From Tetrahymena thermophila SB210 (lineage: Eukaryota > Ciliophora > Oligohymenophorea > Hymenostomatida > Tetrahymenidae), in assembly GCF_000189635.1 (NCBI RefSeq), contig NW_002476317.1, forward strand, positions 62,001-126,000: DNA of 64,000 bases, in the 5' to 3' direction. Under the pieces are notes generated by a model. The model worked only from the letters and a program-made list of their open reading frames with translations. It did no database searches and was not told the DNA's origin. Made by a program: the position numbers and the translations under genes. Every line of letters begins with the position of its first letter. Position 1 is the stretch's first letter. Below are positions 40,043 to 54,425 of the stretch, piece by piece.

Positions 40043-41214
40043 AGCTATTTTTACAACAGTGTGTATGTATGTATACAGCCTAACTTATTATTTCTACTTT
40101 TACCTGCAATTAAAAATAAATAAATTATTTGAACATATAATTGGTTAATTGATTTAAATAGCTTGTTGTTGTTACGTAGCAATAATTTCTACTAAGTGCT
40201 ATATAAAATTTAACATAAATAAATAAAAAAAAGATTTTTTTTTAAGATAATTATTAACTAATTTTCTTCATTTAGTAATTATTAAAAGAAATTTTTCCTT
40301 TATAATTTATTGATTATTTTATTTACACCAATTCATAAAATAAAACTATTATTGTTAAATATATTAGTTTATCTTAGTATTTTCTCAAAACAATTTCAAA
40401 TAAAATACTTTATAAATATTATGAGAAAAAATAATAATAATAATTTTTCAAAATTCTGGAGGAAGAAAAAAATTTAGTTATATAAATCTAAGCTTAATTC
40501 TCAGTGCTATTGTGTAGGTAATATTGTATATTAACATAAATTATAGAAAGAAATAGAAGTGAAAAAAATCAAAAAATCATTTCAAATTAACAATAATTCC
40601 TATTTTTAGTAACTGACTAATAGAGGGAGGATTTATATATTTTAAGTTAAATTTTTAATTAATATTTAGACTCTATTTTAAATTTAGAATAAACACAAAT
40701 CAATTTCTTATTTATAAACTTCTTTTAATTTCACAATATATTTATTTTACTTTGTATACTTATTTAATGAGTATGTAAAAATTTTTATATTTATTTATCT
40801 TTTAAAAAACTTAATATCTCCTTTTTTAAAGTACTTCAAATTTTTGATAAGTTTTTTAATATCTTAATAAAGATTCCTGTTTTCTATTTTCAATTTATTT
40901 AATAGCAGAATCTAAATAAACATTTTTTTGTTTTTTGGATTTCATATAAAATAAAAAATTATTTAATTTTAAGTTATAATATTATTGATTTTTATAAATT
41001 CTGAACTTTAAAAATAAATTATCATACATTTTAATACATGGATTAACTATTATTTATCGTGGTCCATTATATTTTATATAATTCCACTATGTAATAAGAT
41101 AAGGTTAACAAGAAACATCTTTTTTCATTTTTAGAATATCTATTTGATAAAAATATTTTCATATTTAATTTTATTATTAAATTAAGGTTATTATCCATCT
41201 TCTTTTAAAGTATT
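40043..41214. other. Spacer between array copies B and C
   Basis: The longest spacer in the array, about 1.2 kb. Around 40815-40900 the sequence loosely resembles the last exon of copy C at 41215-41290 (shared pattern of T-run, AAAGTA-TTCAAATTTT), possibly a decayed terminal exon. The rest shows nothing. Confidence 0.4.
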
Positions 41215-44200
41215 TCAAATTTTATTCTTTAAATTGTTTTAATCTCTGAATAAAACTTCAGCAAAGTATAAAAAATCTTTTTGATAATTAATTAAAAATA
41301 ATTAATATAAATAAAATAAAAATAAAATTATACCTTAATTTTAAATAGAAGCATTCTTAAAATCATTTATATCCTATTGCAGTATTTCTTACTATCTTTG
41401 TGTTAAAGCTATACTACATTTTTCTAATAATTATAATAATAGTTTCAAAGATTCATATACATCTTAATAGTCATAATTAATTATTTTTTAATATGATGAT
41501 GATGATGATGAATCAAATACAAATTAGTGTCCTAGAGATTTCAAACAATATTTAAGTGATTTCTCTAATTTATTAAATTCTCTATTTAAAATTGCTTTCT
41601 GCAAATAATATTTATTCCATACAATTTCATAAAGTGGGTGTTCTTTAAAAGATGAAAATTATTTATAGTAGATTATTAGATTTTTACATTTATTTAGCAT
41701 CTCTTATATCAAAAAGCCATTCTTATTCATCAATTTACTAGCTTATATTATGTTTAAAATACTTATTATATTACAAAATCTGCATTCATCTATATCTTTA
41801 CTCTAAAAATATATTTCAGATAAATTACTAAATGTTTACTAAGCCTCCCATAATAAATCAGTAGCTTAAACCAAAATATTTTTTTTATACTCTATTAAAT
41901 TATCAGATTATGTTTGACTACTTTAATTTTAACAAATTGTTTATTCCATTTTTTAATTCTTATAAAAATATTTAATAGAATAAAATGTCTCTCTTTTTAT
42001 TTATTAATTATTAAATTAAGGGAGATATTAGAATTATGAAATATTCTATCCATTGAAAGGAGATTAAGTAATACAATTTTTACTCAAATTTGTAAAACTA
42101 TCAACCTATCGAAAACTGTAATCAAAATTAAAATCATTTTTCAATGGATTTTGTATTTAATTATTACAATATTCTATAAGTAAATTAGCAAGTGAAAAAC
42201 TCCTAGAAGCATATATTTTTATGATATTTTTATATTCCTTTTTAAAGCACATATCTTTAATCAATAAAAATTATCCTTATTTTATTTTTGTTAATTAATA
42301 CTCCATATTTAAATTTGCTTTTTGCATGAATTCAATACTCATTTATTAATTTTTTTATGCACGATATATGTTCGAAATATTATTTTAACTATGTTTAAGA
42401 AATAAATTTAATTTATTTAATCAAAATGAATAAAAAGATTTACCAAATTCCAATCCCAGTAATGTTTTCTAAAATTTCAAAATTTTAAAGTGCTTTAAGA
42501 TAAATTTAAATGAGATCATCGTCTTATATCTATTTTTAATCTCTTAACAAAGATAAGATTTAGCAATCAACAAAAGTAATAACTGAATTTATAGCAAATA
42601 TTAAATTTTTTAGTTCTTATTATGTCTTGATTTTCCCTAAGCTTATCATCTCTGAAAATTAATTTATTCTGTTTTAATAAACATTTTATTAGTTAATTAC
42701 ATATTTTTAAATAGAAATAAAAAAATACTCATTAGGTTTAGCTTTATTCAGAAGTGAAATTAGTATATTTATAGGATTATCAAAATTGTATTAGAGTAAT
42801 AATCCTAGAAGCAAGCTTAATAATATAGCACTGAATATTAAACATATTATATATGCAATTATTATAGCATTTTGCATTGGTTTAAATGCTTGAGTAACTA
42901 TATTTGCTTAGGTTTATATGACTTCAGTAGAAATAGCTTTTGCTAGATATCCAACAATTAAATTTTCTTATGTATATAAATTCCCATAACATACTTTGAG
43001 AGTAGAGAAGTAAGTTAAATACTCTTACCCATTTCTAATTATTATTTCAAACATGTCTTAATTCTAAGCAATTAGATTGCATCCAGACTCTCTTATTTTT
43101 GTATTAAGCATGAAGTCAACTTACTTTAAATATTAATTTATCTCTTCTTATTTATTTGTAGAATTTTAGAATTCAATATCAATTATATTTTAAACAGTAC
43201 CTATATTTTTATTTTAAAATAATATGTTAGATACATATAATTTAAGATTTTATTTTGAAAGAAAACTACCATAAAAATTCACAAAAGTTTAAAAATTTTT
43301 TAATTAAAATGAGGTTTTGAAATAAAAATCAACTTTTTTATTTTTTTTTTTTTATATTAATTATATAAAGGCTGTATTTATAAAAAATGACAGTAACAAA
43401 AAAAACTATGATTACCAATTTGCATAGCTAATACTCACAAAATTATTTTTTAAAATAAAAATTATTTAAGAAAAATAAAATTGATTTACCATTATTAAGA
43501 GGATGAATCATTGCTAATAACTAATAATAACCTTAGTTATCATCATAATCAAATGTTTTAGGTGAAACTATGTAAGAGTATTCCAATTCAAAATTATTGT
43601 TTGATGATAACCTTTATTTTATTTATTTAAGATCTAAATCAATAGACTGGACTGCAATAGGTGCCATCTCTTTCTCCTGAGTTATATTCATCTCATTTAT
43701 ATTATCAGTAATTTTATAAGTAATTGTTGTATCTGAAGCATTAGTACTTAAGTCAGAGTAGGGTTCAGAAAAAGTTCTAAATTTATTTATTTAATTTATT
43801 TTTTGACTTATTTTAAATTACAAATTACATTTCATATTCTTTAAAGGATGACCGAAACCATGGTCGACACCTCCAATCAATAGGAAAAAGTCTTTTCACA
43901 TTAAAATATTCACAAGAACATTAACCGCCACAACTTTCTCCATCTTAATCCATATACTAAAACCCATTAAATTAGGAAGGATCAGAGTACTTATAGGAGC
44001 TATACTCACCTTAGTCGTTTTTTGTACAATTAAATGGGCCGCCAAAATCTGAATTATTTATTAAATCTATTTGATTCAATCTCATGCTTTTATTAGTTAA
44101 AAATATTTAATGGAGTAAATTTATATTAATTAAACTCATTCATTACTTAAACTCATTTTATAAAAATATTCCATCTGTCTCGAATGCAATATAAAAAGCA

Positions 44201-45088
44201 AATACCTCTATTTCTACCAAGAATAAATTAGCTAAAAAAGATTTGCTAATTGAGGCACTAAAATTAACAAGAATTATTTTCTTCTTTTATTCATCAGTTA
44301 ATTATTCCCATTTAAATTACTAAGCAGATGACCATGCAGAGTATTAACTTGATTCTAAAAAAAAAATTAAAATAGAATTCATAAAAATAGTTTTATTTAC
44401 CATATATTAAATTTGATTAATCAGACCCAAGATCAACACTAAGATAATTATCTAATTCTGCCTAACACTAAGTTTAGTTTTATGGGCAATTTCTCTCTAT
44501 TAGACTGCAGTAATTATCAATAACGTATTCACTAGTTATTAGAAAATTATACTTTCCATCAGAATAACTGCTTTAATCTGTCTTAAAATCGTCCCAATCA
44601 ACTATTAATAAGAGTAATAATAATAAAGTGGCATTCAAATTAATGTAAAAAGTTACTTATTTCTGTAAAATTATCAACATTTAGTATCATATATTTATTA
44701 AAGAGGGATATGATCTGCTATTATGTTGTAGCTTGTTAAAAAGAAGATATTGTTTGTTTTTGTTAAGATTAGTTTATAACAGTAATGTAATTTCTGTAAG
44801 TCTAATCAAAATACTAAACTAAATTATCCTATCTAAATTTAAAGTAAAAAATATTTTAAGCTTTTAATAAAATTATACATTTTATTATTACACATTATTC
44901 AGGTAGAAGTAATCAATTAGAAACGATTATAGAGCTATACCAGTTATTAAAGGAAATAAAAAAGGTAAAAATAATTTTAAAAACCTAACCTATCTTTCTG
45001 AACAAAATATTTTTTATTTTTTTGCTTTTGTTGTATGCTCTAATATTTTTTATTTGAAATTTAAAGCAAAAGCTGATCGTTTTTCCAT
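41215..45088 (-). CDS. Cache-domain two-pass membrane protein with TPR-like tail, array copy C
   Basis: Start MEKRSAFALNFKQKILEHTT gives a longer basic N-terminus than A and B. It precedes SERQVRFLKLFLPFLFPLIT, where the first membrane helix begins. Extracellular hallmarks are FGGPFNCTKN, CSCEYFNVKRLFPIDWRC, RPWF, then SEPYSDLSTNASDTTITYKI and AMIHPL. The second helix (AYIICLIFSAILLSLLLGLL) is followed by QYNFDNPINILISL. A run of six TCA serine codons lies in the tail at 41495-41511. The last exon gives KDFLYFAEVLFRDQNNLKNK plus Ile before TGA at 41215. Several short introns are present. Close to D and E, more distant from A and B. Predicted sensor; ligand and output unknown. Confidence 0.83.
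41495..41511 (-). repeat. Trinucleotide run encoding poly-serine in copy C
   Basis: A (GAT)n run on the plus strand reads as consecutive TCA serine codons in the frame of copy C (context FD-SSSSSS-YQKIINYD). It is absent from the other copies, so it is probably a length-variable microsatellite inside the coding region. Confidence 0.75.
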
Positions 45089-45919
45089 ATTTTTTAAATA
45101 AATTAATTAATTAATAGTAGAGCTTTTTTACTTAAAATAAACTTTTGAGGTAACTTTAATATATACAAACATGCTATTAACTATTGTTTATTAAAATATA
45201 AGTAATAAAACAAAATTACATAAAAATATAATTAAAATCAATAATAAGTAAATAAAAGAAATTAATCTCTTTAATATACAATATTATTCAAAGAATTAGA
45301 AATCGTTAAATTTTAATCTTCTAGGTTAAATATTTATAAAGAGGGTGAATAAAGACATACATATAAATAAAACTAAAAAAATTATCTTAAAAACATCAAA
45401 TTTAATAGAGTATTTAATTAATAATTCTTTAATCTTTCATTTATGTCTCTTAGTTAACAAATTTAAAGTTAATCAGAGAAAGCTTAAATAAAAGATTTTT
45501 AATTTTCTTTTAAATAAAACAGAACAAACTAAACTAAACCCCATCTGTGTATTATACTAAATGAATGATTATTTATAAGCTGATTTCTTTTTTCTAAAAT
45601 TGGAAATTATACTGAATGAGCTTCAATAATTAAAAAGTATATCTCTTTATTCTAAATAAATGTTAATTATCTTATTTAAGTTTCAAATATATAAATATAA
45701 ATTATTAAAATGAATGATTCAATATTTTTACTTATTTAGTAATTTATTATTATTGTTTGGAAGACTTTTATAAATATTTGAATGCTAGAAATAATTTCCA
45801 AAAAATTTTTAAAGTTTAATTTGTTTTTTTTAATTTAAAAAAAAACCTTAAATATTATAACACTTAAAATTTTCAATTATAACATAAAAATAGATTCATA
45901 AGAAACGATTTTCTAAAAA
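45089..45919. other. Spacer between array copies C and D
   Basis: About 830 AT-rich bases with no recognisable exon, RNA gene or repeat. Confidence 0.55.
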
Positions 45920-48900
45920 TCATTACTAAAAGCTTATTTTTTCCTTATAAAATACTTCATCAAAGAATATCTAAGCTATTTTAATAAAGATTTTTATTAA
46001 GAAAAAGAAAATAAATTAATTACATTAATTTGTATCATATTTTTATTTGAATCTAATAATGTCTTATAATAGGATCTAGAATTAGTATTAATTCATTTTA
46101 ATATTACAATCTCTTATTAATTATTAAAGCAAAGCTAAAGAATAATATACACTATAATAGTCATAATTACTAATTTTATTTCTTGAAAAAAAGCTTAATC
46201 TATTTTAGCAATTTAAAGATTTCAAAGTTAGAATAATTGATTTCTTAAATTCTTAACTTTCCCTTTTAACTAGAGCTTTTAAATAATAATATTTATTCCA
46301 AACAATATCATAAAGATGGTGTTGTGTAAATTAATTTGAATATTAATAAGACATAATCATATTTTTGCATTTTAGAAGTATTTCTTTAATTAAGTAATTT
46401 CTATTTCCCAATAATTGATTTGCTTCTGCAATATTTAATAGACATAATATATTTAGAAATCTAAATTCTTGTAAATCTTCACTTTTTTAATATATTTCTG
46501 CTAATTCATTAAATATTTATTAAGCTTCCCAAAGTAAATCTATCGCTTGAGCAATAATTATTTTTTAGTTATTATTTGATTATTGGGACATTGATTCATT
46601 CTAAATAATATTTTAACTAAGATAATTTTTTGAAGGATTTTAAAATTTAGTAAAAAACTTTCTTGAAAAAAAATTTTCTCTGCTTACACTTTATAAAATA
46701 TTTTATGAAAAAGATATATTTAAAGATTGATTTTATTGCCACTTGAAGTTTGTAATATCCTATAGTCTGCTGTTAGTGTAATTTAAAGAGTTATCTAATT
46801 CTAAATTATTTTCTTCAAAAGTAAAATAATGCTCCTATTGAATGTTATCTTATTTATTTTTCTTGAGGTAAATAATAAGTAAATTAGCTAACTAAAAATT
46901 CCTTGAAGCATAAATCTTGATTATATTTTTATTTTTAGGATTTTAAGCCATTTCTATTGCAGTTTTTTATGTTTGTTTCTTTTTATTTAGAAGCAAAATT
47001 TCAATTGAGATTAGAGCATTTTACATAGCCTCTATGCTTTTCTTATATTCTTGTAAAGACTGGTACAAGTTTGAAATATTGTTATAACTATTTTTAATAT
47101 TAAATAATAAAAATAAATGCTTTTATGATATTTAAATGTTAAATTACCAAATACCTATTCCTGTTAAATTATCTATTATTTTAAAATTATTAAGAGCCTT
47201 CTCATAAATGTCTATCAATTCTTTTTGCTGAATATCAACTTTATCTTTCTGAAGCTACTCAATTTATATTTACACAAAAGAAATGACAGATTCTATTGCA
47301 AAAATTAAATTTTAAAGCTCATGTTAAGTTTTTATCTTTTTCTGTTTAATTAATTCTGAAAATTGATGAATTCTATTGAAAAAATAAGTTATTAATTTTT
47401 ATCATAAAATTTAATAATAAAATTAATTATTACTCATGCATCTATGCTCTAGAAATGAATTGATTTACTATACTAATAGGTATATCAAAATTAAATTTTA
47501 ATAGGTATAAAAGGAGCTAACTTAATATTATAGCATTAAAAATAAAGCATATTAAATAGGTAATTAAAATTTTCGTTTAAATTGGATTAAAAGTTTAGGT
47601 AACTATATCTAATTATTGTTTTATTAAATCTGTTGAAAAGGCTCTTGCTAAATAACCAAAAATGATACTTTCTTAAACATACAAATTTCCATAACAAACT
47701 CTTAGGGTTTAAAAATAAGTTAAGTATTCTTAACCGTTTTTAATAATTCTTCTGAATTAATAATCACTCTAAAGTATTGAATTACACCCAGAGCTTCTTA
47801 AATCAGTGTTTTGCATGAATGAAACGCTATTTAAATATTAACTTATCTCTTATTGCTTATTTGTCGAATTTGCAAATTCTAGATCTACAATACTTTAGAC
47901 TGTTCCTATAGATATTAAAATTAAAATTATCAAAAATTTTAGAATATGCTGGAAATAGAAATAAAAAATGTTTAGAATTAAATTTATTTTAATGAGTAAA
48001 ATTTTAATTTTAAAATCAATAAAAATAAATAAAAAAACAACCATCACTTAAAGGGTGTGTCAAAACTAAAAACTCATAATATCCCTTGTTTTGTTCATAG
48101 TTAAATGTTTTAGCAGAGATTATGTAAGAGTATTCTTGAGAAATATTAAAACTACTTGATAATCTACTCTAAACTTAACTAAGATCTGTATCAACGGATT
48201 ATACAGCTATTGTTTGCATTTGCTTTTCTATTGATATATTGAGAGGATTTTAATTTTCTGTAATTTTATATGTAATTGTTGTATCTAATGTTTATGTAGT
48301 AATATCTGAATAAGGTTCTGAGTAAGTTCTATTTTTAAAATAAAGATTATATTAGCTTTTAAAATGGTAATTTTACATTTAATATTCTTGATATGAGGAA
48401 TAAAACCAAGGTCGACATCTCCAATCTAAAGGAACTAATCTTTTAACATTATAAAATTAACAATCACACAATCCATTACATTACTCCCCATCCATGTCCT
48501 TATATAAGAACCCATCAAATTATTAAGGGTCAGTATATTTATATTTATTATATTAGCCATATGCATTTTTTGTGCAATTAAAAGGTCCTCCGTACTCAGG
48601 TTTATTTATCACGTCAAATTGATTTAGAAAAATGCTTATAATTTATATATTAAATACATATATATAATTATAATAAGAAAATAAATACTATAGCTGATTC
48701 ATAACAAAGATCCCATCTTCATAAAATCCAATATAATATGAGGAAGCACCTATTTCTTTTAAAAAAGAATTAGCTGTTAAAGATTTGCTAATTGATGCAC
48801 TGAAACTGGTCATTATTATTTTCATCTTTTGTTAATCACTTAGGTATTCCCATTCTAAAGCAAAGGAAGAAGACCAAGATTAATATTAATCCTACACTAT

Positions 48901-49637
48901 ATACATATAATAACATAAAAAAGTTTATTAAAACTTATGATTTAAAAGATTTTTACAGTATATCATCTCTGTCTCGTAAGGTCCTAAGCTTTCTAATTCT
49001 TAAGCAAATTAATTGAAGCAATTTTAATCACTATCACCACACATTTATTCTCTTAAATTGCACCAATTATCCAACACATATTCACTATTTAAAAAAAAAT
49101 TATGCTTTTTATCCTAATAATTCCCCATTTCTAAAATTTGGTCATTCCATGCAACTATTTTAATATATGAAATAACATGGATTAAATAAAATTATTTACT
49201 AATTTACTAATATCAGTGTATCTATCAATATTTAGAACCATGTATTTGTTGAAAATACCTAATATTTATAATTATGTTGTAGCTTATTAAAAAGAAACGA
49301 CTGTTTATTTAGTTTAAGATAAATTTATAATAGAAATATATTTTTAAAAAGTTTATTCAAAGTATTCTTCTAAATTGCTTTTCCTATTTATTATAGTTTA
49401 TTAAAATAATATTTTAAGAGATTCAAAATCTTTTACTCTTTCTAATTTAGAAATTTACATAAAAGAAAGGTAGAAGTAATTTATTAGGAATAATTATAAG
49501 AAGACACCTGTTACTAAAGGAATCAAATATGGTAAAAATATTTTTAGAAACCTAATTTTCTTTTCAGATAATCCAAATGGCTTTTAGCATTGTGATTTAT
49601 CAACTTCTCTGATAATACTTTTAAGTTCTACTTACAT
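45920..49637 (-). CDS. Cache-domain two-pass membrane protein with TPR-like tail, array copy D
   Basis: Start MQVELKSIIREVDKSQCQKP runs into GLSEKKIRFLKIFLPYLIPL and the first membrane helix. The Arg-Cys-Arg-Pro-Trp codons lie at 48406-48420, within the same cysteine-bearing extracellular domain as the other copies. The C-terminal exon encodes QIFFDEVFYKEKISFQQ before TGA at 45920, matching the terminal motif of the family. The tail is helical and Gln/Asn-rich with TPR-like character. Multiple short introns interrupt the gene. Sequence and intron layout are nearest to C and E. No disabling change was noticed, but not every exon border was resolved. Confidence 0.82.
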
Positions 49638-50308
49638 CAATACAAATAATATTTTTATAAATATAATTCAATTTATTAACTTATTGAGTATATTTATTTT
49701 GTACTATTAACTTAAACAAAAATTTTTATTAATGCTATTTTGTATCGCTCATTGAATAAATAAGTCAGTATTATTTTTTCATTTTAAAATAGCAAAGCGA
49801 TTAATTTAATTATTTGGTAGACTTCTCTCTTAAAAAATTTTAAATCTATTTATATAATGATGAATTATAAAAAACAGAAAGCTACTTTTTGCAAACATAT
49901 TAATAAATAAGTTAAATTTTGCATTTAAAAAAATGATAAAATTTTAAAGAAATAAATTTTCTATCTACTAAATACCAGATGATAAGATTACACTTTATTT
50001 TACAGCTATTTATAGCGAGTACACAAAATATGTTGAGTTCTATTAAAATAAAAATTTTTAAAAAAAAATTAATTATTCATTCACCTCATCAATCTATATT
50101 AATTTAACTTGATTGTGAGAGTTTCTATCAAAAATAAAATATTTTTAAATTAAATATTACATACAAATACATAAAATTAATTGATTATTTTTTTATTTAT
50201 TTAAATATATACTTATTTATCTTACTAAATGAATTAATGTAAATTATATAAAATTATTTATCTATTTTATTATTTAAGCTATTGTAATAAATTTATTTAT
50301 TTATTTAG
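49638..50308. other. Spacer between array copies D and E
   Basis: About 670 AT-rich bases, with a (TTTA)n-like run at about 50283-50306 next to the copy E stop. Nothing else was seen. Confidence 0.5.
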
Positions 50309-53300
50309 TCAACCCACTCTGTCATTTAATATTTGTCCAAATGAATAAGATTTTTTCTGCATATATTTAGATTAAATGCTATTTACATTCTGTTTAATTT
50401 TTTTCTCTTATTATTCTTAACTTTAAAAAAAAAACTCATCAATTAATAATAAACCTATTTTTATGTTTAAAATTAAATAAATTGTTTTAATTTGGATTAG
50501 TATTTACTTTAACTTTCATTAGATTTTGATCTGAAATATTAAATATCTTGCTAGAGCTTTTGTTTTTGATGTAATGTTAGCTAAATGCTTAAGTCTGTGA
50601 TTAATTTTTATAACAATATTAAAGATTAATAAGTAATATTATAGTCAAAACTTCCAATTTGTGTTGAATATTGTTAATGACCTATTTAATAATTAAGTGA
50701 TTTGAGTGTGTTGATTAATGATAGGTTTAAATTAGACATATCTTTGTTCACATAAGCCTTTTAAAGATAATATCTACTCCAAAGAATATTGTAGAGAATG
50801 TATTTCTTAAACTATTAAAAATTTGAATATTGTAATAACATAACTTTAGTTTTAAATAAAATCTCTTAAATTATATAATTATTGTTTCCTTTTAGCTAAT
50901 TTGCTTCTGCAATAAGCAAAATAGTTAGAATATTTAATGACCGTAGCTCATTAACATCATTATCATTGTAATTTATGCTAGACAAAATATTAAAAATTTA
51001 TTGTGATTCCCATAATAAATCTATTGCTTAGGCTAAAATTACTTTTTTATCATCACCCATTTAAGATTGAGGTGACAGTTTGTAACTGATGTTAAGGTTA
51101 TCTTAAATATTTGTATTGCAATTTTTTATGTAATATTTTTTTGAATAGAAAAAATTTCTTTTTATTCCTTTGGAAATTATTTAAGAAGAGGAATTATTAC
51201 AATTTAAATAACTTGATTCAGCTCTATTTCCTGATAATAAGTCTGAGTTAATTTTTAGAAATTCCGAGCCATTTAAATTACTTTCACTAGCTTCATTAAG
51301 CGTTATTTTTTTGTTAATTGATACTTCTTATTTTACAATTGAGCAAGTTTAAATGAGTAGATTTGCTAATTAATAATTTCTTGAGGCATATATTTTCATA
51401 AAATTCTTATATTTAATTTTTTAACTCATTTTTGTTAGAGAAAAAACTTATTTTTTTTTCATTGCACTCAGTTATTCTTCAATTGTTAATATAGCGTTTT
51501 ACATATACTAGATACTAAGCGAATACTCTCTTAAAATATAATATAAATTAGAAATATTATTTTAACTTTTATGTTTTTTAATAAAAAATTAATCAATTTT
51601 AAATATTTATTTTCATCAAAAATCAAAAAAAAAAAAAAATAAATAAATACCAAATTCCAACTCCAGTTAGGTTATTTAAAATTTAAAAATTTATTAAGGC
51701 TTATTTGTAAATTTCAATTAAATCCTGCTCCTTAATATCATGCTATTATTTTAAGATCATCTAGACTTAATTCTCAATAAAATATATAACGGAATCTATA
51801 GCAAATATCAAGTTTTTAAGTTCTTGTTGAGTTTTGATCTATCCTTTTCTTATCATGTCAGAAAATGTGTGGACTCTAAAATTATATATTAGAAATAGTA
51901 TAGTAATTGAATTTTTATTAGTTTAACCTTACTCTTGTATTTATGATTAGCAAACAAGCTAATTTAGGATATTTATAGGAATATCAAAGTTATATTTTAA
52001 GAATTTAGCAAGTAGCATGCTTAGAGCAATACTACTGAATACTAAGCAAGAAGTGTAAGTAAGAAATAGAGCTATCTTCATTGGTGAAAATCTAATAACT
52101 ACAATATCTAATTATGTCTTGATAACTTCAGTTGAGATTACTCTCGCCAAGTAACCAAATATTATATTTTCTTATGTATATAAATTACCATAACAAACTC
52201 TAAGCTAAGTAAAGTATACAAGATAATTTTAACCATTTTTTTAAATAGTTTTAAATATTTTTTAATCTTGTAAAAATTTTTCTGCACCTACTCCCCTGAT
52301 ATCTGTGTTAAGCATAAAATCTACATTTTGTAAATACTCATTAATTTCCTCTTGTTTATTTGTTGAGTTTTAAAATTCTATATCAGTTATATTTTAAATC
52401 GTGCCTGTTTTAAAATTAAAAAACCATTTTAAAATAATCCTTTAAAAATTATTAAATTGGTTTTTTATTAATGAGTTACCGTTGCTAAGCGGATGTACCA
52501 TTGCTATCAGCTCGTAGTAGCCTTAATTTTCGTCATAGTTAAAAGTTTTAGGCGACACAATGTATGAATATTCTAAACTGATATTTTAACTATTAGATAA
52601 TCTTTATTTAACTTAATTAAGTTCTAAATCAACGGATTAAACTGCAATAGTGTTCATGTTTTTTTCTTATTCTATATTATATTCATTTTAATTTTATGTA
52701 ATCTTATATGTTATCGTTGTATCTGAAGAATTTGTGGTTAGATCTGAATAAGGTGCAGAAAATGTTCTAATTTTATACAAAATAAAATTCCTTATAAAGT
52801 AAATACATTTTAAATAATATAATTCAAAGAGTTAATAAATAAATACATTTGATATTCTTTATAAGAAGAATAAAACCATGGTCTACATCTCCAATCCAAA
52901 GGCAATAATCTCTTCATATTATAATATTGACAGCTACATGAACTATCTTAGCATAGCTCGCCATGGTTATCCATAAATTAAAACCCATTAAACTAAGAAG
53001 AATCTGTAAATCTGTATTTATTATAATTTCCACTTTGATTTTTAGTACAATTAAAAGGGCCGCCATAGTAAGGTTGATTTAATATATCAAATTCTTATAT
53101 TCTCACACTATATAGATTAAAGATAAAGTGACGAATTTATAAAATTATTTTACCTTAATTCATTAGAAACAAATATTCCGTCAGATTAAAATGTTATATA
53201 ATAGGATTGGACTCCTATTTCTTTTAGGTTGGAATTTGTTGTCAAGGCTTTCGTAACGGAAGCACTAAGAGATGCTAAAATAATTTTTATTTATTACTCT

Positions 53301-54076
53301 TTAGCTAATTATTCCCATTATAAGCAAAGAGAAGAAGACCAAGATTAATACTAGTACTCTTCTAAATATATTTAAGAAGAAAATATTATTAACTTATTAT
53401 TGAAATATTGAATTTATTATACTATACATCATTTCTGTAAGATTTGGGATGAATTACTATTATCTTTAACTAAATTAATCAAAACATTTTAAATCATAAT
53501 CATGACACTATTGGTGCAAAAGATTACAATAATCATCAAGAGTGTACTCATTAGATATTAAAAAATTATATTTGCCATCTACATAGTTTCCTCTTTCTAA
53601 AATCTAATCATCCCATGAAACTGTCATAATAAGTTAATAAATGTAAAAGCATTTTCTAATTAAAAGTAAAGTTTACTTATGTTATTAAAGTTATTAGCAT
53701 CTAAAATCATTTATTTATTAAAATTTCCTATCATCTAAATTGATGTAGTTTCTTATTAAAAAGAAAATGTTGTCTATTTCGACTAAGAAAGAGCAGTAAT
53801 TTAAATATAGTTTTTGTAAGTTTGTTCAAAATATGACTCTAATTTATCCTACCTATTTAATATTTCATAAAAAGGCTATAAATTATTTAGTTTTATTTAA
53901 TAATAAAACATTATTTTATAATACATGAACTAAAGGTAGAAGTAATCTATCAAAATTATTTGAAGGCAAACCCCTATAGCTAGTGGAATCAGAAAAGGTA
54001 AAAATATTTAAGTAAATCTTCTCTACTTTTCAGAACATTAAAAAATACATTAAAGCTAATGAAAAAGCTTCTTCAT
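50309..54076 (-). CDS. Cache-domain two-pass membrane protein with TPR-like tail, array copy E
   Basis: Start MKKLFHQLQCIFQCSEKQRR is followed by FTQIFLPFLIPLAIGVCLQI, the first membrane helix. The extracellular hallmark codons for Arg-Cys-Arg-Pro-Trp are at 52876-52890. The terminal exon begins LLLIDEFFFQSQEQQEKKIK and continues further than in other copies, to TGA at 50309. That C-terminal extension (...SYSFGQILNDRVG) is the least certain part, because it depends on one acceptor choice. The rest follows the family plan: Cache-like ectodomain, second helix and TPR-like tail, split by short introns. Most similar to C and D. Confidence 0.8.
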
Positions 54077-54425
54077 CTTTAAGCTTATTTTATTGAAAGA
54101 AACTCCTTTTTTGTAAAAACTAAATTTTTTATTTGATAAATTTGAAAAAGATAAAGAGAGAGTTTATATGCAAATTAATATTAAGCTTTTATTATGTAGG
54201 GAATTAATTTGCATTATATTAGATTGACTTTAATTTACAGTTAATTTAATTTAAAATAAAGGTTATTTATTAATTCATTGATGGATAAACAAAAGTTGTT
54301 AATAAAGTTAATTTCAAAGTATGATAAAAAAATGACTAAATAAATAGACATATACTTTAATTTAAAAATACACAGCATAAGTTCTATCTATCTTGAGATA
54401 TTTTTTATATTCCTGATTTTTTGAA
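54077..54425. other. Shortest spacer, between array copies E and F
   Basis: About 350 AT-rich bases holding the copy F 3' flank and the copy E promoter region. No other feature was seen. Confidence 0.55.
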
